DNA from: Balanoglossus misakiensis | Lineage: Eukaryota; Hemichordata | Direction of reading: 5' to 3' | Assembly: GCA_040954595.2 (NCBI GenBank) | Contig: CM082590.2 | Coordinates: forward strand, 806,001-870,000 | DNA length: 64,000 nt | Shown here: positions 23,860-35,529 of the stretch, piece by piece | Position numbering within the stretch: the stretch's first letter is position 1 | How the letters are laid out: each line of letters starts with the position of its first letter | Position numbers and translations under genes: made by a program | Notes under the pieces: model-generated | Told to the model about the DNA's origin: nothing | Seen by the model: the letters and a program-made list of their open reading frames with translations, nothing else | Database searches by the model: none

Positions 23860-24834
23860 ATGAAACAGGGGAAGTATTTTTCTATTATTGCTCTACCATT
23901 TTATATTTGTATAGTAATTAAGCAAAAAATAGTTTAGGTTAAGATTTTCTTATGCATAAGGAAACCTCATAACAGTGGTCCCCTGATTAAGTGTTAGTAA
24001 GTAATAATGGTAATCTGACTTGGAGCATTATAAAAGGAATAAAAACAGTGTGGGGGGGGGACTGGGTTATTCATGATGGTAGCTGCTGAATGTCTGAAAA
24101 TTCTGCAAACATAATATTTTTAGAAATTATATTTCATCCAAATTGAATGCTGTATAGCCAATTATTGGTCAGACACAATTGTATAGAGAAAAAAGTTAGA
24201 AATAACCAAAATTACAAGTTTAAAACCCTGAGATGTGTAGGTCTTTCTAATGATTCTAGTGCACTGCATCTAATAGTACACAAATGAAAAATAAGAAATT
24301 TTACAAATAGTTATTAATGCAAGAAATAAATTAGGATTAACAAAGTGAGTGCAATTATAAATAAACAAACACAATGAATTTATGTGTCATAAATTGTGCT
24401 TTATCATGGTGTAAAGCATTGTCCTCCCGTTGTCTAATTAATATTTGATCAATTGCATTGTGTAACTTGTCTTAAATTAAAATAAATAAACCTGGGATAA
24501 CCTCTTATAAAGAGTATAGTTTTGCTTAAAACATATCTGGTCCGTTTATGTTTATACTTTTGTGCTGCTGAGTGGTACACTGACACACATCCTCGAAAAT
24601 ATGCCAGAAAACTTTTGTATAAAATACCAATTTTGTTGTTTGCATGACATCTAAGCCACTTGTAAATGACAATGCCTAAGTTGTTGTCCACATGTAAACG
24701 AGAGTAAATGTACTCCATATGTAATTTAACTTTTGTAATCATGTAGGTAATTACTGTGTGTGCACCACAGTAAATATGTAGTCTAATCTTTGCAACCCAG
24801 TATACCGGTCACTGCTGGGGAATGACAATTATAA
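23860..24834. other. Right-arm stretch between arrays
   Basis: Mirror of 13,480-14,430. It includes the source (24,601 onward) of the 366-bp duplicate at 27,065. No gene is seen. Confidence 0.5.
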
Positions 24835-25080
24835 TAATTATGATGATGGCGATGGTGATGATAATTACACGAATGATGATTATAATGATGATAATAGTGG
24901 ATAATGATGATAGTAATGATAGTGTTGGTGGTGATAATGGTGATGATGGTGTTAATGATGATAATGATGACTGGTTTTAATTACAATGATGATAATGATG
25001 GTGATAATAATAACTGATTATAATAATCATTAATGGTGATAATAATGTTAGTAATAATGATGGTGTTGATGGTGGTGGTA

Positions 25081-25127
<47 letters not shown>

Positions 25128-25501
25128 AACTTGTTTTAATTATGGTGATGATAATAATAGTAATAATGATGGTATTGATGATGGTGTTAGTGATAATGAT
25201 AATAATGGTGACATTGGTTTTAATAAAGCTGATGAAGATGATTTTAATTATCATAGGGATAATGACAATAATGATAATGGTAATAATGGTGATAATGATG
25301 ATGATGGTGGTGATAATGATGACTTTGCTTATAATAAAGTGATTATGATGGTAATGATTTTGGTTTTAACAACAGTGATGATCATACCTAATAGTGATGA
25401 TGGTGATGGTGATGATAACTAGTTATTATAATGGTGATAATGATGATGTTATAATAAGGATGATGATGGTGGTGGTGATGAAGGTGATAATACTGATGAT
25501 A

Positions 25502-25551
<50 letters not shown>

Positions 25552-26146
25552 ATTAATGGTGGTGATGATTATGATAATGATGATGATGATGACATTTCTT
25601 ATAATAATGGTGATGATGATAATAATGATGGTGGTGGTGATGATGATATGATGATAATGATGATAATAATTATAGTGGTGATAATGATGACTGCAATGAT
25701 GGTAATGATGAAAATGATGATAGTGGGGTTAATGATGACTTAAGTTTTAATTATGGTGATGATGATGATTATAATTATAGTGGTGATAATGACAATAATG
25801 ATGAGGGTAATGGGGATAATTATGATGATGTTGTGATAATGATACTTATGAATTTGGTAATAAAAACAGTGATGAGGATTATAATATTGATGGTAGTGAT
25901 AATAGTGGTGATGGTGATGATTATGAATACTATTTATAATTACAGTGTTAATGATGATGGTAGTGATGATGGTGGTAATGATGATGATAATAATGATAAC
26001 TGCTTATAAAACCTGTGATGATAATGATAATATGATGATAGTGATAATGATGGTGGTGGTCGTGATAATGATGACTTTGGTTTTAATTACAGTGATCATC
26101 ATGATGATAACAATCATAGTGATGATAACGGTGATAATGCTGATGG

Positions 26147-26190
<44 letters not shown>

Positions 26191-26876
26191 TTGGTGGTGG
26201 TGATAATGATGACTTTCGTTTTAATTACAGTAATCATAATGATGATAACAATCATAGTGGTGATGGTTATGACTATAATAATGATGGTAATTATGATAAT
26301 GATGGCGGTGATAATGATTATAATGACTTTGGCTTTAATGACAGCGATCATAATGATGATAAATATAGTGATGATCATGATGATGATGATGATGATGATA
26401 ATTATAGTGGTGATAATGACAATAATGATGATGGTAATGGTAATGATAATTATTATGTGGTAATAATAATGATACCTATGACTTTGGTAATGAAAACAGT
26501 GATGATGATTATAATATTGATGGTAGTGATGATGGTGGTGATGATGATGATGATAATGAATACTATTTAAAATAACAGTAATAATGATCGTAGTAGTGAT
26601 GATGGTGGCGGTGATGATGATGATGATAATGATAACTGCTTATAATAACTGTGATGATAATGATAATATGATGATGGTGATAATGATGGTGGTGAAAATG
26701 ATGACTGGTTATAATTACAGTGATGATGGTGATGACAATAATGATGATAGTAAATATGATAATAATGATGGTGGTGATAATGATGACTGCTTATAATAAC
26801 TTTGATGATAATGATAATATGCTGATGGTGGTAATGATGGTGGTGGTGATAATGATGACTTTGGTTATAATAACGG

Positions 26877-26934
<58 letters not shown>

Positions 26935-27004
26935 ATAATGATGATGGTGGTCATAATAAAGATGATTATGATGACTAATTGGTTATATAAACATTTTGAT
27001 GGTA

Positions 27005-27042
<38 letters not shown>

Positions 27043-27485
27043 AACTTTTAAAATACTGGTGATGATGCCAGAAAACTTTTGTATAAAATACCAATTTTGT
27101 TGTTTGCATGACATCTAAGCCACTTGTAAATGACAATGCCTAAGTTGTTGTCCACATGTAAACGAGAGTAAATGTACTCCATATGTAATTTAACTTTTGT
27201 AATCATGTAGGTAATTACTGTGTGTGCACCACAGTAAATATGTAGTCTAATCTTTGCAACCCAGTATACCAGTCACTGCTAGGGAATGACAATTATAATA
27301 ATTATGATGATGGCGATGGTGATGATAATTACACGAATGATGATTATAATGATGATAATAGTGGATAATGATGATAGTAATGATAGTGTTGGTGGTGATA
27401 ATGGTGATGATGGTGTTAATGATGATAATGGTCATAATAAAGATGATTATGATGACTAATTGGTTATATAAACATGTTGATGGTA

Positions 27486-27520
<35 letters not shown>

Positions 27521-27640
27521 AACTTTTTAAAATACTGGTGATGATGGTGACAATAATGATGGTGGTGGCGGTGGTGGTGATCATTATAATAATGACTTTG
27601 GTTGTAATTATGGTGATGATAATGATGGGGGTTTAATATT
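24835..27640 (-). repeat. GAT/AAT trinucleotide-rich array (right arm)
   Basis: Mirror of 10,895-13,470. Pure run lengths differ from the left arm and the array is interrupted by a 366-bp duplicated non-triplet segment at 27,065-27,430. Internal order of linkers also differs near 26,900-27,540. Confidence 0.96.
27065..27430 (+). repeat. 366-bp segment duplicated into the GAT array
   Basis: This matches 24,601-24,966 in direct orientation (offset 2,464): it starts ATGCCAGAAAACTTTTG and ends inside ATGATGATAATG triplets. It is absent at the corresponding left-arm position. The ends lie in GAT-type triplets, so unequal exchange or template switching within the array is a simple explanation. Confidence 0.9.
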
Positions 27641-27806
27641 CATAAAACAAAATTAGCTACATTTTGAGTACAAGTTTTCGCACACAAGTTATTATTTTGA
27701 TCCCGGGGGATAGTCAGCAGTATGCGTCTACATCACCCGTTTCCCGTGCGTCAATATTAACACTGATTAAGATTTCGCGTCAAGTGAGGATTTTGGGCGT
27801 CAAATA

Positions 27807-28243
27807 CAGTGCAGCTTAGGAATAGCTTTCCAACTGCACCAACACTGGGTCAGCTCTGTTTAAACACTGGGTCAACTCTGGGTTGGCACCCTATTGGCGC
27901 TCTAATTAGCACCTATTGGGCTTGTGTTTAACTGGGGTGTTCCAAAACAATAGGGTGCGCCAAGGTGCTAACACTGAACAATGCCAAGTGCCAGGGCCAA
28001 CAGATTCACACCTTTGTAACACTTGGAACACACAGGCTAACACTGTGTGCCAAAACAATAGGGTGCGCCAAGGTTTAACACTTTTGTAGCACATGCTAAC
28101 ACTGAACAATGCCAAGTGCCAGGGCCAACAGATTCACACCTTTGTAACACTTGGAACACACAGGCTAACACTGTGTTGGCTCATTATAAACACCGTGTCA
28201 GCAAGTTGTTAGCAAATTGGAAAGCTATTCCTAAGCTGCACTG
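27807..28243 (+). mobile_element. 437-bp TA-flanked element (Tc1/mariner-like MITE)
   Basis: The ends are inverted: CAGTGCAGCTTAGGAATAGC at the left and its complement at the right, together about 27 bp. It is flanked by TA on both sides (27,805-27,806 and 28,244-28,245). The left arm carries the intact empty site (GTATGCGTATTTGACGCC, about 10,716-10,733). Inside is a direct duplication of about 110-130 bp (27,940-28,050 and 28,050-28,180) sharing CAATAGGGTGCGCCAAGG. No coding capacity. TA target duplication and CAGT ends fit the Tc1/mariner group. Confidence 0.9.
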
Positions 28244-29021
28244 TACGCATACTTTTTGCGTAAACAGGACCTCTGCCAACCAGACTTTATTTGATTCTTT
28301 AATTAGGATCTTTATGTAATGTCATTTATTTGATCCTATTTCATTTATTATTTAATATGTGTAATATTAGGTGCAGTGTCATGATGAGTTTGGAAGACAA
28401 ACTTGTCTTTCAGAGTTCAATTCAGAGATCAAGTTATTAAATTTGCAGACTTAATTTTCCCATGAATTAAAGATGTAGCAGACAAAAGCAAGATGATGTC
28501 AAGATTTGTTGAAAAAAATATGGCATCTAATTGAAATTTGTCATTCTTGTAACTGCAAACCTGTGAATCTTGTATTAAGTATGTGTAACATTGGTAGGTA
28601 AATTAGTCCAATAATTGGTTATATAGAATAAGTCCTGCCCATTTTTTTGTAAGATGTATAATTTTAGTTTTCTGTGTTTGCAGAATTTGATGACATTTAA
28701 AAGTTAGGGTAGTAACTACAAAGCTTAGTTTATGATAATCCCCAGAATAGAGGAGGTAATTATTATTTAATATGGTGGTACTAGGGGATAAGTTCTTTTT
28801 TCTTCATATTGTGTGACTAGTATGAACTTTGGATGTTGATGAGGGTTTTATTTTGGTCATAATAGTTTTAATAGTTTTACGGCATAAGAAACTTTATTGG
28901 AGCAATGCAGAAAACACAACAATGGTGGGAATGTTGAGTAATTATTTATTGTAAGTAGAAAATATTTAAAGTAACCAATTCCATTTTATGGGCACTATTA
29001 TTATTTTGTCATTAGTTGCAG
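28244..29021. other. Right-arm stretch without a gene
   Basis: Mirror of 9,950-10,720. A few acceptor-like tracts occur (for example TTTCTGTGTTTGCAG at about 28,668-28,682), but I find no matching donors or long frame. Nothing nameable. Confidence 0.5.
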
Positions 29022-29117
29022 ATATCAAGAAACTGAAGATGGAATATGTACTAACAGTCCAGAAGCTGACAGAAAACGCCCACCCAGAGATTATAGATAC
29101 TGCAATAATCATACCAG
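29022..29117 (+). other. Candidate 96-bp exon (right arm)
   Basis: Identical to the reverse complement of 9,851-9,946, with the same TTAGTTGCAG acceptor and GTAATTG donor. It lies about 300 bp upstream of the first 117-bp exon-like core at 29,423. The frame with KKLKMEYVLTVQKL leaves one base that joins in phase to the two leading bases of the next core. That core has a stop some 13 codons in, so a functional product is uncertain. Confidence 0.35.
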
Positions 29118-29771
29118 GTAATTGTGGTCAGAACGAAATATTCTGCTTTACTCAAATATGGACATAGAATTTACACATAAACCTTCTGTCACAAACTATG
29201 TTTCTCTGTGAAATGTTTTCTAAATTCAAACATTGAGATCCAATATAGCAAATGAAATAGAAAGCTTACAGGCATTGGATGAAATCAATAAGTGAAACAT
29301 TCGATTCTTGGTTGTACCAATGATTGCTATGTCTAATGAATAAATGCAGAAGTAAAGTTATATACATGTCTGGTAAAACAATATTTAAAATAGAAGTGTA
29401 TTATTTTTTATTGATTGCACAGGGGAAGGAACTGAAGATGATGTCTGCCAGCTGAGATCCTGCTGAGATGCCTGTGCTTCAATGATGCCATGGATGAGAA
29501 TGCAAGCCCTCCACAGACGTCTGGATGGCATTTCAGAAAGTAAGATTCATCTTCTAAAGGTACAAAATGCATTATATTGTGGAACACTATTTCAAAACAT
29601 GGCTATGTTTCTGTGCAAAATGTATTCAAATAAAGACATTGAGATCCAATACAGCAAATGAAATAGAAAGCTTACAGGTATTGGATGAAATCAATAAGTG
29701 AAACATTCGATTCTTGGTTGTACCAATGATTGCTATGTCTAATGAATAAATGCAGAAGTAAAGTTATATAC

Positions 29772-30602
29772 TATGAAAGCCCGTAAGGGACATTTCGTAA
29801 AGCAAAATTTTTTTTTATCTCGTGAGCACGAGATACTAAGTCGTGAGCACGAGATACTAAGTCGTGAGCACGAGATACTAAGTCGTGCGCACGAGATACT
29901 AAGTCGTGCGCACGAGATAATTATCTCGTGCTCACGAGATACTAAGTTGTGCGCACGAGATAATTATCTCGTGCTCAGGAAATAATTTCGCATGTTATTG
30001 CAATGAACCTAAGGAGTCAAAAGCTTAACTGATCAATGTGGGAGGTTACGTGGCCAGACAGTTTTATTATTATGTATGTCACATTCAATGCACCAGAAAG
30101 TCACTGCTAAATTTCAGACTAAGGGCTTTCCAGATTTGAGTCTCAAGCATTTCATCTCAATGTTTTGAAGAGCGGGTAATAGTTCTAAATTTTGCTTTGC
30201 TTTGAGTTATACACTTATTAAACACTGAAACGGGTATTGGCTACGTCGCCAAATTTAGAGTTGCAGCGAATCTTTTTGGAGCAAGAAATAGCAGCTTATC
30301 ACTCGCTTAAACATAAAAGATCGAAACATATGTATTCATGTCAGCGTTCCGGGCAATGTGTTTCACTCCACCGTCAATGTTTAAGAATAGCAAAACATAA
30401 TAGACTTCCAGTGCTATATAATAACTGCTAACTGCATCATAGAACCGCTTCCGATCATAAGACCCCCAAACGTTTTTTGCTTGATTTGTAATGTGTAATA
30501 CATTCCTGTATCAACTCACAGGAATACACCTTATTTTAATTCTGACAAAAGAATTTGAAATGTAGGATTGTCACTCCTTTGGATTTTTTGTGAAGAACAT
30601 GC
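29772..30602 (+). repeat. Left terminal inverted repeat with palindromic 21-bp subrepeats
   Basis: 831 bp, mirrored at 32,838-33,668. From about 29,817 to 29,985 there is a 21-bp tandem repeat built on the palindrome CTCGTGAGCACGAG (variants GTGCGCAC) separated by ATACTAAGT. The rest is unique with scattered mismatches to the right end. A 64-codon frame inside (30,237-30,431) begins at TTG, not ATG, and is not credible as a gene. Confidence 0.92.
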
Positions 30603-31030
30603 TGGTTACGATGTCGCTAACGACATATTTTATTAATAGATATATGATGAAGTAGCTGGGCGCTTTCTTGGACAATTAGAAGACCATGTTGAAGACATTT
30701 CATCCATCTGTATTTATGTATAGCCGACCGGTTGATAGCTTAGGTATGATATATCGTCGGTGGCATCTGACTGGTGTTTTCGTCTGTACAATCCATTCTT
30801 GTACAATATTCTCTTTAAATTTCACAAGCTCAGAATAAAATCGGGATATTTGCTTTCAAAGCCAACATTTCACAGTAGTTGAAACCCATGTTGAAATATA
30901 AAGGAATGGCTTCTTTCCTTTCATAATGAAAGTGAAAATCACCAAGCATCAGCAATAAAGTGTATGAAACTTCATAGTTAATAATGCCAGTGCTAAAATT
31001 ACACATTTAAATAAGATACAATTCCTGGTT
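30603..31030. other. Interior of the element between terminal repeat and reverse transcriptase
   Basis: AT-rich unique sequence with no open frame of note. The boundary between host-element interior and the retrotransposon fragment is not visible as a target duplication. Confidence 0.5.
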
Positions 31031-32716
31031 AGAATCAAAGATTATTATGACAAAGCTCGCACTGATTTTTTAATCTGGAAGGATAATGGCTCCCCTAAAT
31101 TTGGTCCCTTCTTTGAACTTATGCGCAGGTCCAGAGCTCAATTTAAAAGGCAATTAGCAAATTGTAAGAAGGCAGAAAAAGAAATGCGCGCAAATGCCCT
31201 GGCTGTAAAATTAAAGAAAAACTCCAAGGCGTACTGGAAAGATGTCAGTAAACGGAAAGGTAGATCAATATCTCCATCATCTATTGATGGTCATTCGGGT
31301 GATGTTGAAGTGGTTAAAATGTGGAAAGACCATTACGAGAATATTTTGACAAAAACTGGAAAAGATTCCGCACCTGATTTTATGAACATTGAGTACTGTG
31401 ATGACATGATTGTACACCATGAAGAAATTTGTGAATTAATTAAGAACCTTAAGACAGGTGCATCGTCGGGTATCGACATGGTGGCACCTGAGCACCTGAA
31501 GTATGCGCCATACAGAGTCAGTGTTCTACTTTCCCTCTGTTTCACGGCTATGTTAATTCATGGCATCGTTCCCAAACAATTGATGACTACGGTTTTGGTT
31601 CCCATTCCAAAAAACCCAGGTGGTGACATTTGTGACAAATCTAACTACCGTCCTGTTGCTGTTGCAACAACGATATCTAAACTGTTAGAGAGAGTTTGGT
31701 TAAATCGCTGCATGAATTGTTTAACGACTAGCGAGCACCAGTTTGGATTTAAACCAGGCCATGGTACCGATATGTAAATTTTTGTTCTTAAAGAAATTTT
31801 GAATAATTACAAGCGTTGTAACACTCCTGTTTTTGTCACCTTTATGGATGCATCCAAAGCTTTTGATTATGTTCGTCACGATATTCTCTTTGTAAAACTT
31901 TTGGCGAGGGGTGTCAATCCTTATCTCATTAAGATTTTGTCGTACATGTATAGGCACCAAGATTTTGTGGTGAGATGGAATGGGTTATTTAAACCTTTTC
32001 ACTAAAATAATGGGGTTAAACAGAGTGGAATTACATCAACGATATTTTTCACAGTTAACTTCGATGATATCAGCAAAAATCTTTCCGCTCTTCCATATGG
32101 CTGACTTGATGGGAACTATAAGGTTAATCATTTAATTTACGCCGATGATTTAGTTATTATATCTACTGGAGCCTATGGCCAGCAGATGCTTGTTGATACT
32201 TGTGGTCATTATGGCAGCAATAATTCAATTTTCTTTAATGAGAAAAAAACAGTCTGTATATTAATTCAACCAAGTATGCGCAGGCTCAGACACGTTCCAA
32301 TTTATCTGAACGGCCGAATGCTGAATTATGTCAATGTTTGTAAATATCTTGGTCACCTTATCACTTGTGACCTTAGGGATAATGGGGACATTCTAGCTCA
32401 AACTCGCCAATTTTATGTTCGCGGTAATGCTATTATTCATGATTTTAAATGTGCGTCTATCTCTGTTAAATGTCATTTGTTTTCTGTATTTTGTGATATC
32501 CCGTATTGCTCTTACTTATGGAGTACTTTTTCTGTGTGTATTTTTAATGCAGTTAGGAGAGCTTACTCCCGGGTTTTCCGTAAATTGTTTGGTTTTAAAC
32601 ATTCTTTTATTCAGAGCAACAGTGCGATGTTTGTTAATCTTTCTATTTTAACTTTTGATGAAATACTCCGGAAAAAAATCATTCAGCTTTTTAAGCAGAC
32701 TCCACCTCTCAAGTAA
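31031..32716 (+). pseudogene. Non-LTR retrotransposon reverse transcriptase, decayed
   Basis: A single reading frame carries reverse transcriptase landmarks: NYRPVAV (about 31,640), FGFKPGHGT (about 31,742), FMDASKAFD (31,841-31,867, the first catalytic aspartate motif), YADD (32,138-32,149, the catalytic core) and CKYLGHLI (about 32,340). It is broken by in-frame stops at 31,775 (TAA), 32,003 (TAA) and 32,102 (TGA), and upstream homology breaks near 31,020. No endonuclease domain precedes it, so it is 5' truncated. The order and spacing fit LINE-type elements of the CR1/L2/Rex-like group, which I cannot resolve further. It could only be mobilised in trans. Confidence 0.9.
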
Positions 32717-32837
32717 TCCACTTGTAGCCAGTGTTTTATCACTATCAGTGTTCTCAAATAGTGGACTTTGGAAGGTTTGGAGTAGATGATTGTTTTGATG
32801 TTTTTATGGTGTTGAGTTTTGTTATGGATTATTTTAT

Positions 32838-33668
32838 ATGTTCTTCACAAAATATCCAAAGGAGTGACAATCCTACACTTCAAATTCTTTTGTCAGAATT
32901 AAAATAAGGTGTATTCCTGTTAGTTGATACAGGAAATGTATTACACATTACAAATCAAGCAAAAAACGTTTGGGGGTCTTATGATCGGAAGCGGTACAAT
33001 GATGCAGTTAGCAGTTATTATATAGCACTGGAATTCTAGTATGTTTTGCTATTCTTAAACATTGACGGTGGAGTGAAACACATTGCCCGGAACGCTGACA
33101 TGAATACATATGTTTTGATCTTTTATGTTTAAGCGAGTGATAAGCTGCTATTTCTTGCTCCAAAAAGATTCGCTGCAACTCTAAATTTGGCGACGTAGCC
33201 AATACCCGTTTCAGTGTTTAATAAGTGTATAACTCAAAGCAAAGCAAAATTTAGAACTATTACCCGCTCTTCAAAACATTGAGATGAAATGCTCGAGACT
33301 CAAATCTGGAAAGCCCTTAGTCTGAAATTTAGCAGTGACTTTCTGGTGACATTGAATGTGACATACATAATAATAAAACTGTCTGGCCACGTAACCTCCC
33401 GCATTGATCAGTTAAGCTTTTGACTCCCTAGGTTCATTGCAATAACATGCAAAATTATTTTGTGAGCACGAGATAATTATCTCGTGCGCACGACTTAGTA
33501 TCTCGTGCTCACGACTTAGTATCTCGTGCGCACGACTTAGTATCTCGTGCTCACGACTTAGTATCTCGTGCTCACGACTTAGTATCTCGTGCTCACGACT
33601 TAGTATCTCGTGCTCACGAGATAAAACATTTTTTTTGCTTTACGAAATGTCCCTTACGTGCTTTCATA
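32838..33668 (-). repeat. Right terminal inverted repeat
   Basis: Inverted partner of 29,772-30,602. Its subterminal CTCGTGCTCACGAG array (about 33,465-33,622) has a different number and order of subunits from the left end. Inner homology stops at ATGTTCTTCACAAAATATCC. Confidence 0.92.
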
Positions 33669-35529
33669 ATATACATGTCTGGTAAAACAATATTTAAAAT
33701 AGAAGTGTATTATTTTTTATTGATTGCACAGGGGAAGGAACTGAAGATGATGTCCGCCAGCTGAGATCCTGCTGAGATGCCTGTGCTTCAATGATGCCAT
33801 GGATGAGAATGCAAGCCCTCCACAGACGTCTGGATGGCATTTCAGAAAGTAAGATTCATCTTCTAAAGGTACAAAATGCATTATATTGTGGAACACTATT
33901 TCAAAACATGGCTATGTTTCTAAGCAAAATGTAAGCAAATAAAGACATGGAGATCCAATATAGCCAATGAAATGGAAAGCTTACAGGTAATGTATGCAAT
34001 CCATGAGTGAATCATTTGATTCGAGGTTTTACCAATTATTGCTATGTCTAATAAATAAATGCAGAAGTAATCTTATTTTCATATCTCGTAACACAATTTT
34101 TTAAAGTAGAAATGTATCAGTTTACCTGATTGCACAGGTCAGAGAACTGAAGATGATGTCCGCCAGCTGAGATCCTGCTGAGATGCCTGTGCTTCAATGA
34201 TGCCATGGATGAGAATGCAAGCCCTCCACAGACGTCTGGATGGCATTTCAGAAAGTAAGATTCATCTTCTAAAGGTACAAAATGCATTATATTGTGGAAC
34301 ACTATTTCAAAACATGGCTATGTTTCTGTGCAAAATGTATTCAAATAAAGACATTGAGATCCAATGCAGCCAATGAAATAGAAAGCATTACAGAGTTTTC
34401 TGCAATCTATGAATGAAGCATTCGATTCTTGGTTGTGCCAATCATTGCTATGTCTAAGGAATATAATGTAGAAGTAAACTTATTTATACATCTCATAAAA
34501 CAGTAATTTTTATAGAAATGTACTGATATTATTTTTCATTGATTGCACAGGTCAGAGAACTGAAGATGATGTCCACCAGCTAAGATCCTGCTGAGATGCC
34601 TGTACCTCAATGATGCCATGGATGAGAATGCAAGTCCACTACAGATGTGTGGATGCCATTTCAGAAAGTAAGATGCACCTACTAAAGGTATGCATTTCAT
34701 TGTGGAAAACTATTTCAAAACGGGGCTAAATTTCTGTACATAATGTGTGGAAATAAAGACATTGAGATCCAATACAGCCAATGAAATTTAAAGCATACAG
34801 GGATTGGATGCAATCTATGAGTGGAGCATTCAATTCTTTTTTGTACCAATTATGATTACCATGTATAATGAATAAACGCAGAAGTAAAGTTATTTATATG
34901 TCTGGTAACACAATATTTAAAATGGAAATTAAAATTAATTTTTATTTATTTCACTGGACAAGGAACTTGAGATGATGTCCACCAGCTGAGATCTTGCAAA
35001 GATGCCTGTGCCTCAATGATGCCATGGATGAGAATGCAAGCCCTCCACAGACGTCTGGATGCCATTTCAGAAAGTAAGATTCACCTTCTAAAGGTACAAA
35101 ATGCATTATATTGTGGAAAACTATTGTGGAACATGGCTATGTTTCTGTATGAAATGTAAGCAAATAAAGACATGGAGATCCAATATAGCGAATGAAATGG
35201 AAAGCTTACAGGTATTAATCCTATCCATGAGTGAATCATTTGATTCAAGGTTTTACCCATTATTGTTATTTCTAATAAATAAATAAATGCAGAAGTAAAC
35301 TTATTTTCATATCTCGTAACACAATATTTAAAATAGAAATGTATCAGTTTACATTGATTGCACAGGTCAATGAACTGAAGATGATGTCCTACTGCTGAGA
35401 TCCTGCTGAGATGCCTGTGCTTTAATGATGCCATGGATGAGAATGCAAGCCCTCCAAAGATGCCTGGATGCCATTTCAGAAAGTAAGATTCATCTTCTAA
35501 AGGTACAAAATGCTTTACATTGTAGAACA

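Larger units (their letters stand above)
29772..33668 (+). mobile_element. 3.9-kb element with 831-bp terminal inverted repeats enclosing a reverse transcriptase
   Basis: Both ends read TATGAAAGC(C/A)CGTAAGGG inward and are flanked by a 6-bp target duplication ATATAC (29,766-29,771 and 33,669-33,674). The uninterrupted target TTATATACATGTCTGG exists in neighbouring units (about 29,360) and in the left arm (about 9,600). Terminal inverted repeats run 29,772-30,602 and 32,838-33,668. The interior contains a non-LTR reverse transcriptase fragment and no transposase that I can see. It is present only in the right arm. Confidence 0.9.
29423..35482 (+). repeat. 407-bp tandem array with 117-bp exon-like cores, six units (right arm)
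   Basis: Cores lie at 29,423-29,539, 33,732-33,848, 34,138-34,254, 34,551-34,667, 34,957-35,073 and 35,366-35,482. Each is 117 bp between a CACAG-type acceptor (CACTG in the fifth) and AAA|GTAAGA. This arm has two more units than the left. The gap after the first unit is occupied by the 3,897-bp element at 29,772-33,668. The first two units are almost identical, pointing to recent duplication before that insertion. Confidence 0.75.

Noticed and set aside
29773-29985. Frame with REHEILS repeats
   Set aside because: Translation of the 21-bp palindromic subrepeats at the element end.
30237-30431. 64-codon frame in each terminal inverted repeat of the 3.9-kb element
   Set aside because: It starts at TTG with no ATG. 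It is present twice only because the ends are inverted copies.
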